Source of the DNA: Wyeomyia smithii
Taxonomy: Eukaryota > Arthropoda > Insecta > Diptera > Culicidae
Reading direction: 5' to 3'
Length of the DNA: 64,000 nucleotides
Assembly (NCBI RefSeq): GCF_029784165.1
Contig: NC_073695.1
Coordinates: 146,468,361 to 146,532,360 of the forward strand
Positions within the stretch are counted from its first letter, which is position 1, and each line of letters starts with the position of its first letter. The translations under genes and the position numbers were made by a program. A model generated the notes under the pieces. The model searched no databases. It saw only the letters and a program-made list of their open reading frames with translations, and had not been told where the DNA came from. Shown piece after piece: positions 45,590-57,112 of the stretch.

Positions 45590-47045
45590 AAGCGAATGAG
45601 CTAGAAATGTGTCTATAGATATTTTAGTATTCAGTTCATTGCATATGTTCAAATATCTGTCTAAATTTTCTTGGTCTTTACGTTTTTTGTAAGTTTTGTG
45701 AGCTTTTTGTTTCCTATTCTTTAAATTTTTAATTTCCCTGGTAAACCAAATTGGATGTTTTGAGCTAGCCTAGGGGCGTTGCATACCTCCGATACTAACT
45801 TGGAATCGATTTTTTTTCTTTCCGATACTCGATCTTTGGTATCGATGCTTAACAATCGATCTTTCGCCAATATCGATACACTACTTTCAGTCTCGAAAAA
45901 AAACCGAAACAATAGACCATTTTACGAGACGTTTCTGAACTCATTTTATGAATGAACAGATAGCTCGGAACCGCTGACATAACTCACATAAAAACAGCAT
46001 TAATATCAGCAGGATTCGTGACACCAGCAGGAAAGAACACGGCAAAAAAACTTACTGTTTCTCTCGTGCTATTGTACCTCTACACTGCCTGTAGAAAGCA
46101 TTTTGACATAAAAAACGTCCTATTTCAGCAGGGTCGCATGCCAAAAAATCAAGAATGGAGTGAAACGATAGAATGAAAGATTTCAAATACCTAAAAATTT
46201 AATAAATTGACCGAATTTCGGTAAAAAAAAATACTCTAGTTATAAGATCATTTCTTAAAACATTTTTTATAGTAAAGTGGTTAAAGTGCATTGAGTGTAT
46301 TTTCGTCTGTGCAGTCTCAAAGAAGTAGAGCAACTTATTCTATATTATCCGAAGTTTCGTCACTGATCAGTGACATCTTCAGGGGAAACTGTGAGAATTT
46401 ATTATGGTTAGCGGCTTAGAAAATATTAAATTGGTTAACAAAATCTGTGACTCACATATATCTTGTTTGTTCCTTGTCAACATAACTTTTCAACCGTTAT
46501 AGTAAATTTTGGTGCCCCTAGCCACAGGAATGCATCAGAGCTCAAAATTAAACAAAATAAGAGCATTTTACCCGTTCCTGCGAAATTCAAATAAATGAAG
46601 TTTTCCAGTAAGCAAACTCAGAAACGACAAACTTTGTGGCCTTTTAACACACATGCGAGCTGGCAAGGAGCACCAGGACGAAACCAAGACAAGAATTATA
46701 AGTGAAATCTACCGTTAGGTTAAAAAGAAAGGTTCAATTAAATTGAACAATCCTATTATTTATATCGCGGTCAATAAATATGCAAAAAACAGCAATATGA
46801 GTATTGCTTAAAATGAGCCTTATATCTAACAACGATACTTTGCAGTATCGTTCCTTTTTCGTGATATTATCGGAATATCAGCGCTAGCTTTCGATACCAG
46901 TATCGATTCCAAGTATCGATGCTTAATGATCTTGCAACGTCCTTAAGCTAGCCATCTTCTTTTTAGATTTTGGTACAGAGGAGGCTATAACACCGTACAG
47001 TGACAAATAATCAATCAAAACACCATTGATTTTATTCAGGATGTC
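45590..47045 (-). pseudogene. LINE linker fragment (LINE-D-like), minus, split by a hAT element
   Basis: Coding-strand reading: LNKINGVLIDYLSLYG, KHPIWFTREIKNLKNRKQKA, KTYKKRKDQENLDRY. This is the linker between endonuclease and RT of a Jockey/CR1-like LINE. The hAT insertion at 45771-46945 splits it; removing the insert and one AGCTAGCC joins the two parts. Endonuclease and RT are absent. Confidence 0.75.
45771..46945. mobile_element. Non-autonomous hAT element, 8-bp duplication AGCTAGCC
   Basis: AGCTAGCC at 45763-45770 and 46946-46953 flank a 1175-bp insert. Ends: TAGGGGCGTTGCA and, in reverse complement, TAAGGACGTTGCA (11 of 13). Many ATCGAT/TATCGAT motifs crowd both subterminal regions, as in hAT binding sites. 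A perfect 16-bp palindrome GTCACTGATCAGTGAC lies at 46359-46374. No transposase ORF. Confidence 0.9.
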
Positions 47046-47049
47046 GGTA

Positions 47050-47497
47050 ATGAATATCTTATGCAGCCTGTCTTAGGTGAAAATGATACACTACACTTTG
47101 TTTTTGATAAAATCAGCGAATTTGGACTTTATTAAATCAACCATGTACGCAACCAACATAACTGCTATTTGGATCTTTTATTCACCAATCGCACTGAAGA
47201 TTTTTGTATTGATGCCGCCGTGGATCCATTATGGAGAAACGAAAAAAGTTTTCAAAACCTAAATTATCAAGAATTTGATAGGAGACTTAATAATGTAAAC
47301 TGGCAAAATTTATTGAAAAATGAAAAAGATATAAACAAAGCTGTCGTTATATTTAGTAACAGCCTCTACTCAATTATAGATGAACTTGTGCCCAAGAGAA
47401 AGAAAAGGATACAGGCAAGCTATAAATATCCGGTATGGTACACACGAGAATAGATATCAAGAACTATCAAGGAATTGCAATCATCTCGTCGATCCCC
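47050..47497 (+). pseudogene. LINE endonuclease end and linker fragment, plus
   Basis: DLLFTNRTEDFCIDAAVDPLW (end of the endonuclease, split over two frames), then NYQEFDRRLNNVNWQNLL, LVPKRKKRIQASYKYPVWYTRE, a stop at 47451-47453, and after a deletion NYQGIAIISSIPLF, the start of RT. It covers the same linker as the minus-strand fragment to its left, so the two form an inverted pair. It is cut at 47497 by gypsy C. Confidence 0.75.
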
Positions 47498-49848
47498 CTT
47501 TTCGACCTTGCAGCGGTCGTTCCTTTTCTGCTTCAAGACACGATATGGCCCCAGGAACTTCTTGTCGATTTTCAGATGGCTGCCAAATTAAGTTCTGCTG
47601 ATCGCCACCAAGTCGCCAACTTCATAAACGTTTGCTTCCTTACGCCTGAGATCAAACTGCCGATTTGCTTTCTGTTGCTCATTATCTATCTTCATCCGTG
47701 GCTCAATACGCTGCATTTCTCTTTCTTCGTCGAACAACTGCACATTTTCTTGGGAGATTAGTTCTGCTAATCACACGTCTTCAAGACACCTCATATTAAC
47801 GCCAAACAACAACTTAAATGGGCTACGGTCGATAGAACGATGGTACGAGTTATTCAAATATCGTTGCAGGCATCCCACATATTGGTACCAGTTCTCCGGT
47901 ATGTCAATTGATAATTTAACTGAAACTGGTACGATGATCATATGGATTCTTTCCACATGAACCCCAGTCGTCGTTAGGAGATGCTGGACTTCTTCGCGTT
48001 CGCAGTATTCTTCAAATGCTGTTGAAGTGAACGCCACCCCTCGATCCAAGATGATTCTAACAGGGTTACCGAAAAACACCTTTTGAATTTCCAATTTTTG
48101 AAGCACTTCTTCAGCCGTTGTTGGCTTCACTGGATAGATCCGAACGAACTTGGTGAACGCATCTACAATAGTGAATACGTAACGGTAGTTCTTCTTTGAA
48201 GCTGTAAGGGGGCCCAAATGATCGACCTGATACGTAGATAAATGACGATCATCTTTAGGAATAGGATGCAGCAGGCCTTCCTTTTTTTTCAGACTTCCGA
48301 ACTGCCAGAATGCATGGGGTGCAGTTTTCGACGAACCGTTTTAATTTTGATTTCAAGCCCTCGATCCAATATTCACGTTCAATCAGTATCCTTGTTCGTG
48401 AACCTGGCGAATTATTGCATTGTGCATCGCACCTGGAACTACCAACAATTTACTAATAAAGCACTCCGTGGTCCAGATAAGTCACCGTAGTCTTCACTTT
48501 CCAAAACTTTTATCGCTGCTTGCAATCGTTGATCGTTGCAATGGTTCGCTTTTATTTGTTCAATCACGTTGCTTTCCAGAAGGTACCGATGGACTGCAGC
48601 TTAAAGTATCGACGTGCTTCATGTGCACACCGACACCGACGAAGTTCGAGTGTGTAGTCACATTCTTCTAACAAAAGCGCCTATCCGGCGATTCTCGGAA
48701 CGATGTCTTTTTACTCCGTTGTCATCTTGAACGTGGAGCAATCGGTAGCAGTCTTGATTGGTACTCCAAGGAGGTAGCCCCGATTTTTTTTTTTTTCAAA
48801 GCAGCTGCAATCGCTAGAACTTCAAGCTCATAACTCGGGTAATTTGTTTCAGCCGGTAAAGTTTTTCTACTGTAGTAGTAAACTGGATGGCACAAATCCT
48901 CCACATGTGAGGGGAACGTGCCGGTATAAGCCATGGCTTTTTAGCCGACCTACCTGATACCTGAAACTGGATGGAAATGGTTATATAACACACAGAATCG
49001 CTCCATACCCGATCTTGCTGGCATCCGTGTGCAATTCTGTCTCCGCTTGTGGATGGTACAGCGCCAATGTTGGTTTGCTCGTTAGCGATTGTTTCAACAC
49101 CTCCACAGATTTCTTTTGCTCCAGACAAAACACGAAAAGGGCGTCGTTTCTCAGCAGATCAGTCAATGGACGTGCGATTGAAGAATAACTTTGTAAGAAC
49201 TTCCTGAAATATTCGGTCAACCCCAGGAACCGTTGAATTTCTTTGAATGTTGTTGGGTCCGGGAAATTTTTGACTGCTGCAATTTTGTTTTCCGTTGGCA
49301 TTAGGGACCCAATTTCAACTTCGTAGCCAAGGTACTCTATTTTCCTCTTAAGGAGCTGGCATTTTGACCATTTTTTTCTCAAACAATGCTGCTCTGCTAC
49401 TGACAAAACTTCTGTCAACTTTTTCAATGCCTCTGGTTCATCTTTCGCTGGGATTAACAAATCATCTATGAACACGATTACCATCTTCTTTTTGATCAGA
49501 TCGCGGAATACATCATTGATGTACTGGAACACAGTTGGAGACGTACATCCAAATGGTGTGGCAAGGAATTCGTACTGACCAAAGGGGGTAACGAAGGAAG
49601 TATATTTGCGGCTGCTGTCGTCTACGGGAACATGGAAGAAGCTATTCTCCAGGTCCAAAGCGGTGAATACCCTTGCGCCGTGTGAATCATCCAGAATATC
49701 TTCGATCAGCGGTAGTGGGAAATGATCGCTAACTAGCACTTTATTCAGTCATCGGTAGTCTACACATAGTCTCCTAGATCCATCTTTCTTGTAGACCAGT
49801 ACAATAGGACTGCAGAACTCGGATGCATTGGGTTGAATGATACCCTCT
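47498..49848 (-). pseudogene. Ty3/gypsy element C pol: RT, RNase H, integrase
   Basis: Coding order from about 49848: IIQPNASEFCSPIVLVYKKDG and LCVDYR (RT), TALDLENSFFHVPVD, and catalytic MVIVFIDDLLIPAKD (about 49480). RNase H starts ELHTDASKIGYGAIL, with a stop after LCVI near 48981 and a frame change before YYSRKTLPAETNYPSYELEVLAI. The integrase zinc domain (about 48700-48240) is badly decayed. The integrase core has GPLTASKKNYRYVFTIVDAFTKF and ILDRGVAFTSTAFEEYC (about 48217-47900). The C-terminal DLVAISRT...KIDKKFLGPYRVLK (GPY/F type) lies near 47560. No LTR or gag on either side. Confidence 0.85.
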
Positions 49849-51164
49849 GTTGGTGATCAACAAGGTTCACCCCACACTTCATCCCTGGTTGGAGTCGACT
49901 ATACAGTTCACTGTATACATATCCGAAACGAAGCGGCATAGGAGAGACAGGCTACTCTATCCGAAAGCAAGCGGCACACGGGAACTGAAGACGCAGCAAA
50001 TCACACACCAACCATCGTCATCATCATATCATCGTTAGCGTCAACCGAACCCGCTACTGATAAGTGGTGGTGAGCCCTTATCACTACCGTACACTAAAAT
50101 ATAGAATAATTTAATACACATGTTTAATCGGCAGGAAAAATATAGTGCGTTTGTTTTCAGAAACCGCGTTGTTTCAAGGCAGTGTTTTATTAACTGCGAC
50201 CATCCAAAGGACGGATTGAGTTGGTTCTTCGAACCGGATCGAGGACTGATCCGGATCATCAAAGCTGGGCTTTCGCCACTGCATTTTGTAGCAACTCCTT
50301 CATTTACGGGACGACGCCATTTTGGGCGGTCAAGTTTATTGGAGTATTGGGGAACAAAGGTTGTTCCGCCATCGCTTATTTTCTAACGCTTCTTATCCGC
50401 CATCGCTTAACTGGGCATTGGCGCCAAGGGATTTTTCTCAGGTGAGTTGATCCACTACCATATGTTCAGCCGAAGCTTATCGTTTATGCAATACTAACAC
50501 ACGTTTTCTAACATCATTGCCTTGCACATCGAGATACTTTACTGCACTGTCGGCACTAGTATTGGATAACGGTTGACGTTGGATGAAGCCCACCACTAAT
50601 TGGAAGGATTGGAAGGAGATAGTCTGAAACCAATCATAAATAAGAGGAAGCGCAGAACAAGGTTCTCCACGTTAGTGAACAATTGATGGTATATGTTCGC
50701 CGAAGCTAAACTCGGATACTTCACAATTATAAAATATCTTCTTCGACGGTGCGTTGTGCTTTATACTACTCTACTCTATATGCGATTCTATGAGGCTACT
50801 TACGGAGACATGTTTTCAATATACGATACATTTGCTACTTGAACATACTTTGTGATTTTGGTGCGCTGTTAGTTTCTCCAGGTGAGATTCAACAGTATAT
50901 GGCCAGCCGTGGCCTAGGCTTTTATTGATACTACATGCTTGCTTTACCCCCTCGATTCCCCGTTTCTATCGATCATTCGAGATTATTTCGAAACAAACCT
51001 ATCGCATCGCCACTTATTTCGCTATTGGTCAGAAATTAACATTCACTTGGAGTGCAACAATATATTCCCTCAGGTAAAATAGAGAATAGTATATGCCTGG
51101 CGAGGCTAGGATTGTTCGCAGAATATTACACCACCTATTTTGTCACTTATAACAATCGGTTACC
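49849..51164 (+). other. BEL/Pao copy 2: 5' LTR and leader (borders uncertain)
   Basis: Starts TGTTGGTGATCAACAAGG where gypsy C ends and leads to the gag ATG at 51165. No second LTR is in the window, so the LTR/leader border cannot be set. From about 50439 the leader has four roughly 200-bp units, each starting with a CAGGTGAG-like box (50439, 50669 degenerate, 50879, 51071) and carrying GTATATG followed by GCCGnGGCT (about 50461, 50690, 50896, 51090). Confidence 0.6.
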
Positions 51165-51518
51165 ATGCCAGCCGCCGCTGCATCCACTACAAAAAAGGCA
51201 CAATCCCTAAAAGGCTGGATAGCGAAATTGAAGGAACTTCAGTCATCCTTCAATGATATTTGGAAATTTGTAGAACAATTCCCGGGTGGAAGCACTATCA
51301 CTGAAATCGAAGTCCGTTTGCAAAAACTCGAGGAATTGTGGGAGAAATTTGGGGAGACGCTTGTCGAGATTAAATCGAACGGCGATTTTCCACTCGAGAG
51401 TGGGGACGCCCACGACAAAGAGAGAAGAGAGTTCAGTAACCGTTACTATCGCGCAAAGCCGTTCCTGTCGGAGCGAATTAAGTAACACCAAGCTCCTCCA
51501 CTGACGGAACAATCCACC
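51165..51518 (+). pseudogene. BEL/Pao copy 2 gag, N-terminal part
   Basis: The ATG at 51165 starts a BEL-type gag head: Ala-rich start, SLKGWIAKLKELQSSFNDIW, EVRLQKLEELWEKFGETLVEI, then DKERREFSNRYYRAKPFL. A stop at 51483-51485 (likely CAA to TAA) interrupts, after which the frame continues to the insertion point of BEL copy 1. The rest of gag resumes at 60140 in the expected frame once one CCACC is removed. Confidence 0.88.
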
Positions 51519-52201
51519 TGTTATTCGCGTTACGCGGCCTCCCCGGGCGAAGGTACGGGTTAACAAGGCTTTGTCACCGAACGACAGTTAAATACGCGAG
51601 CGGAACCGATAATCGAGGCGGACCAAGACTCCTGTTAGCAACGACTACCCGGCCTCTCCCGTTTCCTGCTAGTTGCCTTACTACAGCGAAGGCCTATGCG
51701 TCTGGAAGGGGGAAATAGGTTACGTTCTAAAGGATTTTCTGTATACCATTAAGGATCACTCTGGCCTGATTAAGTCTTCTAGCTAGTGTCCTCGCTAATG
51801 TGGAGGTCTATGCTTCTTGAAGAGAAATCAAAGAGTAATCACTTAGTAATATAGGAAGGTTCGGTCCGTCCAATGAAACGACTAAATTCAGACTAACCAT
51901 AAACTTCGATTTTATTCAATCAAAATTTTCTTATATACTAATTTTACGCTTACAATTTAATATTTACAAATCAATGTATAATACAGTCTTTAAAGTACGG
52001 CAGCGCGAGCCACCTGCCTCAAAACGCTGACCCTACGTAATTACTATTTTGTTGCCAATCGTTCTACCTGTGAGTGCATGGCTACTACATGCTACCTGCG
52101 GGAGCATTCGATTGAAATTTGATCTTCTGTTTATTTACGTTTTGAGTTTATTGGCGCTGCTCGCGCGGGTTATGGAATTTAATTTTATCGCGGCAGTAAC
52201 A
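51519..52201 (-). repeat. 3' LTR of BEL copy 1
   Basis: 683 bp. Differs from 59450-60134 at CAATTTAAT/CAATTCAAT and GACCCTACG/GACCTTACG, and lacks two bases (CG) near its 3' end. On the coding strand it starts TGTTACTGCCGCG and ends CGAATAACA. Confidence 0.95.
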
Positions 52202-52214
52202 TTCCGGCCCCCGT
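52202..52214 (-). other. Polypurine tract of BEL copy 1
   Basis: Coding strand ACGGGGGCCGGAA directly precedes TGTTACTG of the 3' LTR, the usual place and form for BEL elements. Confidence 0.8.
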
Positions 52215-52295
52215 AACTGAAAAGTTACGCCACCTTATCATTTGTCGTGATAAATATAATAATGCATCTTCATTTATTCTTATAATTGGTTTTGG

Positions 52296-53063
52296 TCATG
52301 GTTTATTTTTTCTGGGTTGAGGTAGTGGATATTGCGATAAGTTAATTTGTTGTCTCCTGGTTTTCTGTTGTTGCAATATATAATATAGAACAGTAACAAT
52401 TATAGCTAAAAGTATTGTTGTTAGAATAATGATAATTAAAGTTATCAAATGATGATTGCTTATCGGTTGGATTTTGCCGCTTGATGTGGCTGTAATGTCA
52501 TCGGTTATGTCTGTATATGCGGCTGTTTGTTTTTCATCTATTTCGTGTGGAATTTCATTTTCAACTTTGAAAAAAATCTTCCTACTTTTTGATTCTCTAG
52601 TATTGCTTGAGTATGTTACACTGTTTTTTGAACGAATTTCGCATTCGGGTTCCATATAAATTATTGCTGCGTAATGTGGTGGTGTTGTGGTTGTTTGACC
52701 ACAATGTATAATTATTTCTCGTGGATTCTGGGCATAATATAATACTACATTAGGATCAGACAATGTTATAATTTCAAAGCAATCGATTTCAAGTTGTTTA
52801 ATTTTACACATTTCTCGTGGTAGTTTATGCAGCATGGCAGCCACAATGCAATCTGGTTCCGTAAGGAAAGTATTTTGCTGAGTCATATAATAACTTTCAT
52901 TAAGTTTAGTTACATCTTTAGAAATATAAAAGTATTGTTCTTGGTGATTGATTGCTATAAATGAATTATTTATCGTTATGATAAATCTGTTGTAAACTAT
53001 AGGGATTGGAATAATTCTGAATAGTTCGAATTTCTCTCTATTTATAATAATTGTTTTCATCAT
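52296..53063 (-). pseudogene. Envelope-like protein, C-terminal part with transmembrane helix
   Basis: 255 codons. REKFELFRIIPIPI near residue 9 matches the pattern of baculovirus F-class envelope proteins. Cys residues at about 72, 86, 95, 121 and 141 suggest a disulfide-bonded ectodomain. A hydrophobic helix (LITLIIIILTTILLAIIV, about 206-230) is followed by a short basic tail (QQQKTRRQQ), as in a type I membrane protein. It is in a different frame from the N-terminal part, separated by a shift at about 53063. The envelope assignment rests on motif pattern and position, not on a database match. Confidence 0.75.
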
Positions 53064-53870
53064 TATGTGAAGTGCATTTTTTTTAAGGTGATTTCATAAT
53101 GGCTTGCAAATTGTTCTTTTGGAACCATACAATCATGTGGGATTTTCTCTTCTATTTTGACAAGTATTTGTAGCCTCTCTGTTTCTGGAATAGGATTTCG
53201 TTGAACTAATTTATACTTATTTAAAGTGCTTTCGGTAATTTGTCGAACGGGCACTATGGTTTCCAATAACTTTTTTACTGCAATATCAGCTCTTTTTGAA
53301 TTATATTGGTTTGTTAAATGATCTAACCCTCCCTGAATACTAAGAATTTTTTTGCTGAATTGTGTTTTCAAAGTGTTTGTTTTTTCGTCTAATGTATTAA
53401 TGAGATTAGATAACTGATGTAACTTTAGGTTATCTTCATGACGTATTATTTGTAGTTGGTCTTCTAAATCGTCACCTCCGAATACTAAATCTTTCAAAAA
53501 CCCAAAAATGCCTTTGCTGCGTTTCATTCTTTTCATTTTTTCTTGAAACATTGTTTGTATTTCTTCGATGGCAACTACACATTGTTGCTCTACTGCTATT
53601 GCTGATTCGATAATGATGTCGTCTTTAATTATTCTTGATATTTTACTTAATGCATTTCCTAAATTTGTTTGCATGTCTTTAATGTGTTTTATACCTTCTA
53701 GAGGTTTAATGTTTGTTTCTATTTCTGAGGTCCATAGTCCCCTTTGTACAATACACGTTCCTTCATGGTGAAATATGAGACCGTCCTTGTTGATCGGTTG
53801 AATTCTTATGGGTGTTGCTGGAGATATGATTGATAACAACGTGGTGCATGGTTTGATCCGCTTACTTCGT
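53063..53870 (-). pseudogene. Envelope-like protein, N-terminal part with furin-like site and fusion-peptide-like segment
   Basis: Residues of the open frame after the pol tail: NKDGLIFHHEGTCIVQRGLW, a helical stretch (NALSKISRIIKDDIIIESAI), a basic RMKR motif followed by SKGIFGFLKDLVFGG (a furin-type site and hydrophobic segment), then long heptad-like helices (DNLKLHQLSNLINTLDEKTN). This order (receptor-side part, cleavage site, fusion segment, coiled coil) is that of baculovirus F and insect retrovirus envelope proteins. No clear signal peptide is seen. The frame is continuous with pol, so expression would need splicing or processing. Inactivated by the shift at 53063. Confidence 0.75.
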
Positions 53871-54421
53871 TTTGGTGTAGTTCGGGGTGGATGTTTCTTT
53901 AGATGTTGGTCTCTTAGTTCGTTAATTTTGTCAATATCCAGTTTATTTCTTTTTCCCCAGTTAGAGAAATTTTCGTCCGCTAGTTTACGTTTCGTATTGA
54001 TGACCTTGTCGTTGTTTGGAATGGAGTCGTTGCTTTTGTTGTTGTTGTTATTGCTGTTGCTGTTATTGCTGTTGTTGATTACGTTTTCCTTGATGCTAAC
54101 GTCGTTGTGTATGATCATGACGTGTTCCTCCGGCATGCTCTTTGATGTGAGATGTTGAGCGCCTTCTGGTTTCTCCTTCTGTGTAACGTCGAGAACCGCT
54201 ATTTTCGTCGCTGCTCTTTTTATAACGCCCTTTTCCGTTTGTATGTCAGCCTTTCTGACTTGTCCATCTTTATCGGTGTATGTTTTTATTATACGCCCCT
54301 TCAACCATCTTCCAGCTGGTACGTTGTCGTCTGTGATGATGACGATATCGTTTTCTTCAAGTGGAATGATCTCCTCGGTCCATTTGTTTCTTTTTATTAA
54401 TGTTGGGAGGTATTCTGTTTT
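53871..54421 (-). pseudogene. BEL copy 1 pol C-terminal domain and Asn-rich linker
   Basis: After the stop at 54422-54424 (a Trp codon is expected), the frame continues with the conserved BEL domain that follows integrase (YLPTLIKRNKW, VPAGRWLKGRIIKTY, VRKADIQTEKG, KRAATKIAVLD). A low-complexity Asn/Ser stretch encoded by a GTT/GCT triplet run (about 54019-54076) and a Lys/Arg-rich stretch (TPKRSKRIK) then lead into the envelope-like region. Confidence 0.8.
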
Positions 54422-55387
54422 CTAACGATCCCAAAAGAGTTGTCCGTAGTGTTGCGCTAGCTTCCATTGTTCTTTATTAAATCCATCTACTGTTGGTGCA
54501 ATTGGGGATACATGTTCTCCTGCTCGTCCGATCAACATGTGAAACGGTGTTAGAACTTCATCGTCGAACGTTTCGAGCGGTATATGAGTAAGCGGTCTGG
54601 AATTTAGCAGAAACTCTGCCTGGATGAAGCCGGCTCTTAGTAGTTCTGGTGTAGACGTTTTACAACTCTTAAACATATTTTTCAAGGAAGTCTTTATGAT
54701 TTTTATTAAACGTTCCCATGCACCGCCGAAATGTGGTGCTGCGGGTGGGTTAAATGACCATTGTATTTCGAGTGCTGCCGATTGTCCTTTCTCCATCGTG
54801 GTGTTTATCTTATTCGCCCATGCTTGTAGCTCTCTTATTTCATTCCAGGCACCTATAAAGTTCGTGCCGTTATCGCTGTACATATGGGACACCTTTCCTC
54901 TTCTGTTTTGAAAGTTTTTGAAACATGTTAGGAAACTGTCGGTATCTAATTTTTCGGCCATCTCAATGTGTGCTCGGCTCGACAAGCAGGTGAACAATAC
55001 TCCCCAGCGCTTTTTTATGGATCTATGGACTCTTACTTCGAATGGGCCGAAGTAATCCACACCTGTATGTGTGAACGCATGTAAATATGGTTTTGCTCTA
55101 AAGTCGGGTAGCGCCGCCATCAGTGGTGGATTAGGTTTCGTTCTCCAGATGATGCATTGTTGGCAGTGTGTTTTAACATTTTTCAGCACGGCGCGTACTG
55201 CTAGAATCCAATATTTGGTTTGAAGTGCCCCGATTACTGTTTCATCTCCGTGGTGAAGGTATTTTTCATGGTATGATCTCACAAGGAAATGGGTAATGTG
55301 GTGTTTTTGAGGAAGGATTATTAACTGTCTGGCCGAGTTTTTCAATGCGGATAAGTTTTCTAACCGTCGTCCTAACCGTGACGCCAT
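54422..55387 (-). pseudogene. BEL copy 1 integrase
   Basis: About 320 codons without a stop. Zinc domain: HHITHFLVRSYHEKYLHHG then CQQCIIW. Catalytic core: HTGVDYFGPF (first Asp, residue about 111), MYSDNGTNFIGA (second Asp, about 172), HFGGAWERLIK (Glu, about 225), plus LLNSRPLTHI, all typical of BEL/Pao integrases. The three acidic residues are present. It ends in the stop at 54422-54424 and is joined to RNase H by a frame change near 55385. Confidence 0.92.
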
Positions 55388-57061
55388 TCTCGTCCAGCAC
55401 TGGTCGCAGGCTTGATAAAGGACCTTGCTTGGTTAATTGTTTATTTTTAGTTAGGTCCATCATTTCGACAGGAAATGTTTCCCATTGGGCCTTTTTGTAA
55501 AGCGTATTTTCGACGATGTCTCGATCATTTCTGTTTATAGCTTTTATGAAATGTTTCCTTTCTGCGATCCAAATGACAAATTTCTTTAGTATACATAGGT
55601 GTTGAACTAGTTTCCAGTAATTTGAGTAGCGGTTTTCTCGTATGAAATCATATTGCTGTATTTCTGTTGTTATATGTAGTGCTAATATATCCTTAGATTC
55701 TTCTGAGGTTTCAATTGGTTTTTGCGTAGGCCAGTTGTTTTCCTGAAGATGCAGGAATCCAGGTCCATTTATCCAAATAGATTTTCTTTTCACTTCCTTC
55801 GTTGCTTCGTCAGCTGGGTTTTGCAGCGATGGGACCCAACGCCACTGTTGTACGGTTGTTGTATCTAGAATTTCTCCTATGCGGTGAGCCACGAAAGGCT
55901 TATATTTACGATGATCAGATCGAATCCATGCTAAGACTGTTTGCGAGTCAGACCAATATATTCTTTTTGATATTGTCGGACGTATTTTATTTACTATTGT
56001 TTCTGCTAGCCGGGAGCCTAGCACAGCTGCTTGCAACTCTAATCGTGGTATTGAAAGTGTTTTAATAGGTGCTACTCTCGATTTAGCTGCCATAAGGCTA
56101 ACGGTATTTCCGCATTTTATGTAAATTACTGCGGCAAACGCATTTTCACTTGCATCTACAAACGTGTGGAGTCCAATTTTTATGTGAAGACTTCTTGGGA
56201 TTTTTAGATTCCCCATCAGTTTTAGCGTACTGATCCAATTTCGCCATCGGGGCAGAATGCGTGACGTGATTGTGTCGTCCCATTCCATTGATTCCTTATG
56301 TAATTCTTGGAAGATTATTTTTTCTTCTATAATTTTGTGCGATATTAATCCGAGCGGGTCATAGATACTTATCACGAATGATAGTTCTTCTCTTTTTGTC
56401 GGTGTGTTTAACGTTTTTAATGCTTCTGCATTTAGTTTATCCAACCTTAGTTGGTAACTAAAATAATCGTGTTGTGTATTCCAGTGTAGCCCTAGGACCC
56501 TTTCTACGTGAGACTCTTTGTCAGTTATATCTTTCTTGTTTGAATCCATTAACCGGTTTTCGGGGAGTGAGTGAAGTAACTCGCGTTTGTTTGATATGAA
56601 GTTTCTTATGAAGAAACCTCCCTTTTCGTGAATTGTTATAACATCGTTGACTGTCTGAACTGCTTCATCTTGGGTGTGGAAGCTGTCTAGGTAATCGTCG
56701 ACGTAGTGTTGTTTTACTATAGCGGTTGCTGCGGCGGAATGAGTTTTTTCGAATTTTCTCGCATTAAAATTTTTTACTATTTGAGCGCAGGCCGGTGAAC
56801 AGGTGGCGCCAAATATCATGTATACCAATATACTTCCGGTGGTTTTGATGTATCACAATCTCTCCATAAGAAGCGTAGTACGTGCTGATCTTCTGGACGA
56901 ATTCTTACTTGATGAAACATTTCCTGGATGTCACCGCTTATCGCTATGTTTCCTTCTCTAAAACGTAGTAATATTCCGAAGATCGATGTTGTGGCGTCCG
57001 GCCCCTGTAAAAGGGTTGAGTTTAATGAGACACCCTTAACTTCTGCTTTGGCGTCAAACAC
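55388..57061 (-). pseudogene. BEL copy 1 reverse transcriptase and RNase H
   Basis: RT: RLVFDAKAEVKG, LLQGPDATTSIFGIL, ISGDIQEMFHQVRI (first Asp), a frame change at about 56820, IFGATCSPACAQ, then KQHYVDDYLDSF (YVDD, about 56700). Connection: RKEELS-like SFVISIYDPLGLI. RNase H: HTFVDASENAFAAVIY (Asp), SIPRLELQAAVLGSRL (Glu), IYWSDSQTVLAWI (Asp), WVPSLQNPADEATK (Asp). Active-site residues appear present. Upstream it is separated from protease by a stop at 57113-57115. Confidence 0.92.
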
Positions 57062-57112
57062 TAATCTTGGTTTGTTCTTGTTTTGATTTATGACGATAAA
57101 GTGTGGTAGATA

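Noticed and set aside
45381..45618. ORFs in the LINE-A 5' UTR
   Set aside because: GC-rich repeat modules create open frames; no conserved product is recognised and the LINE ORF1 start lies downstream.
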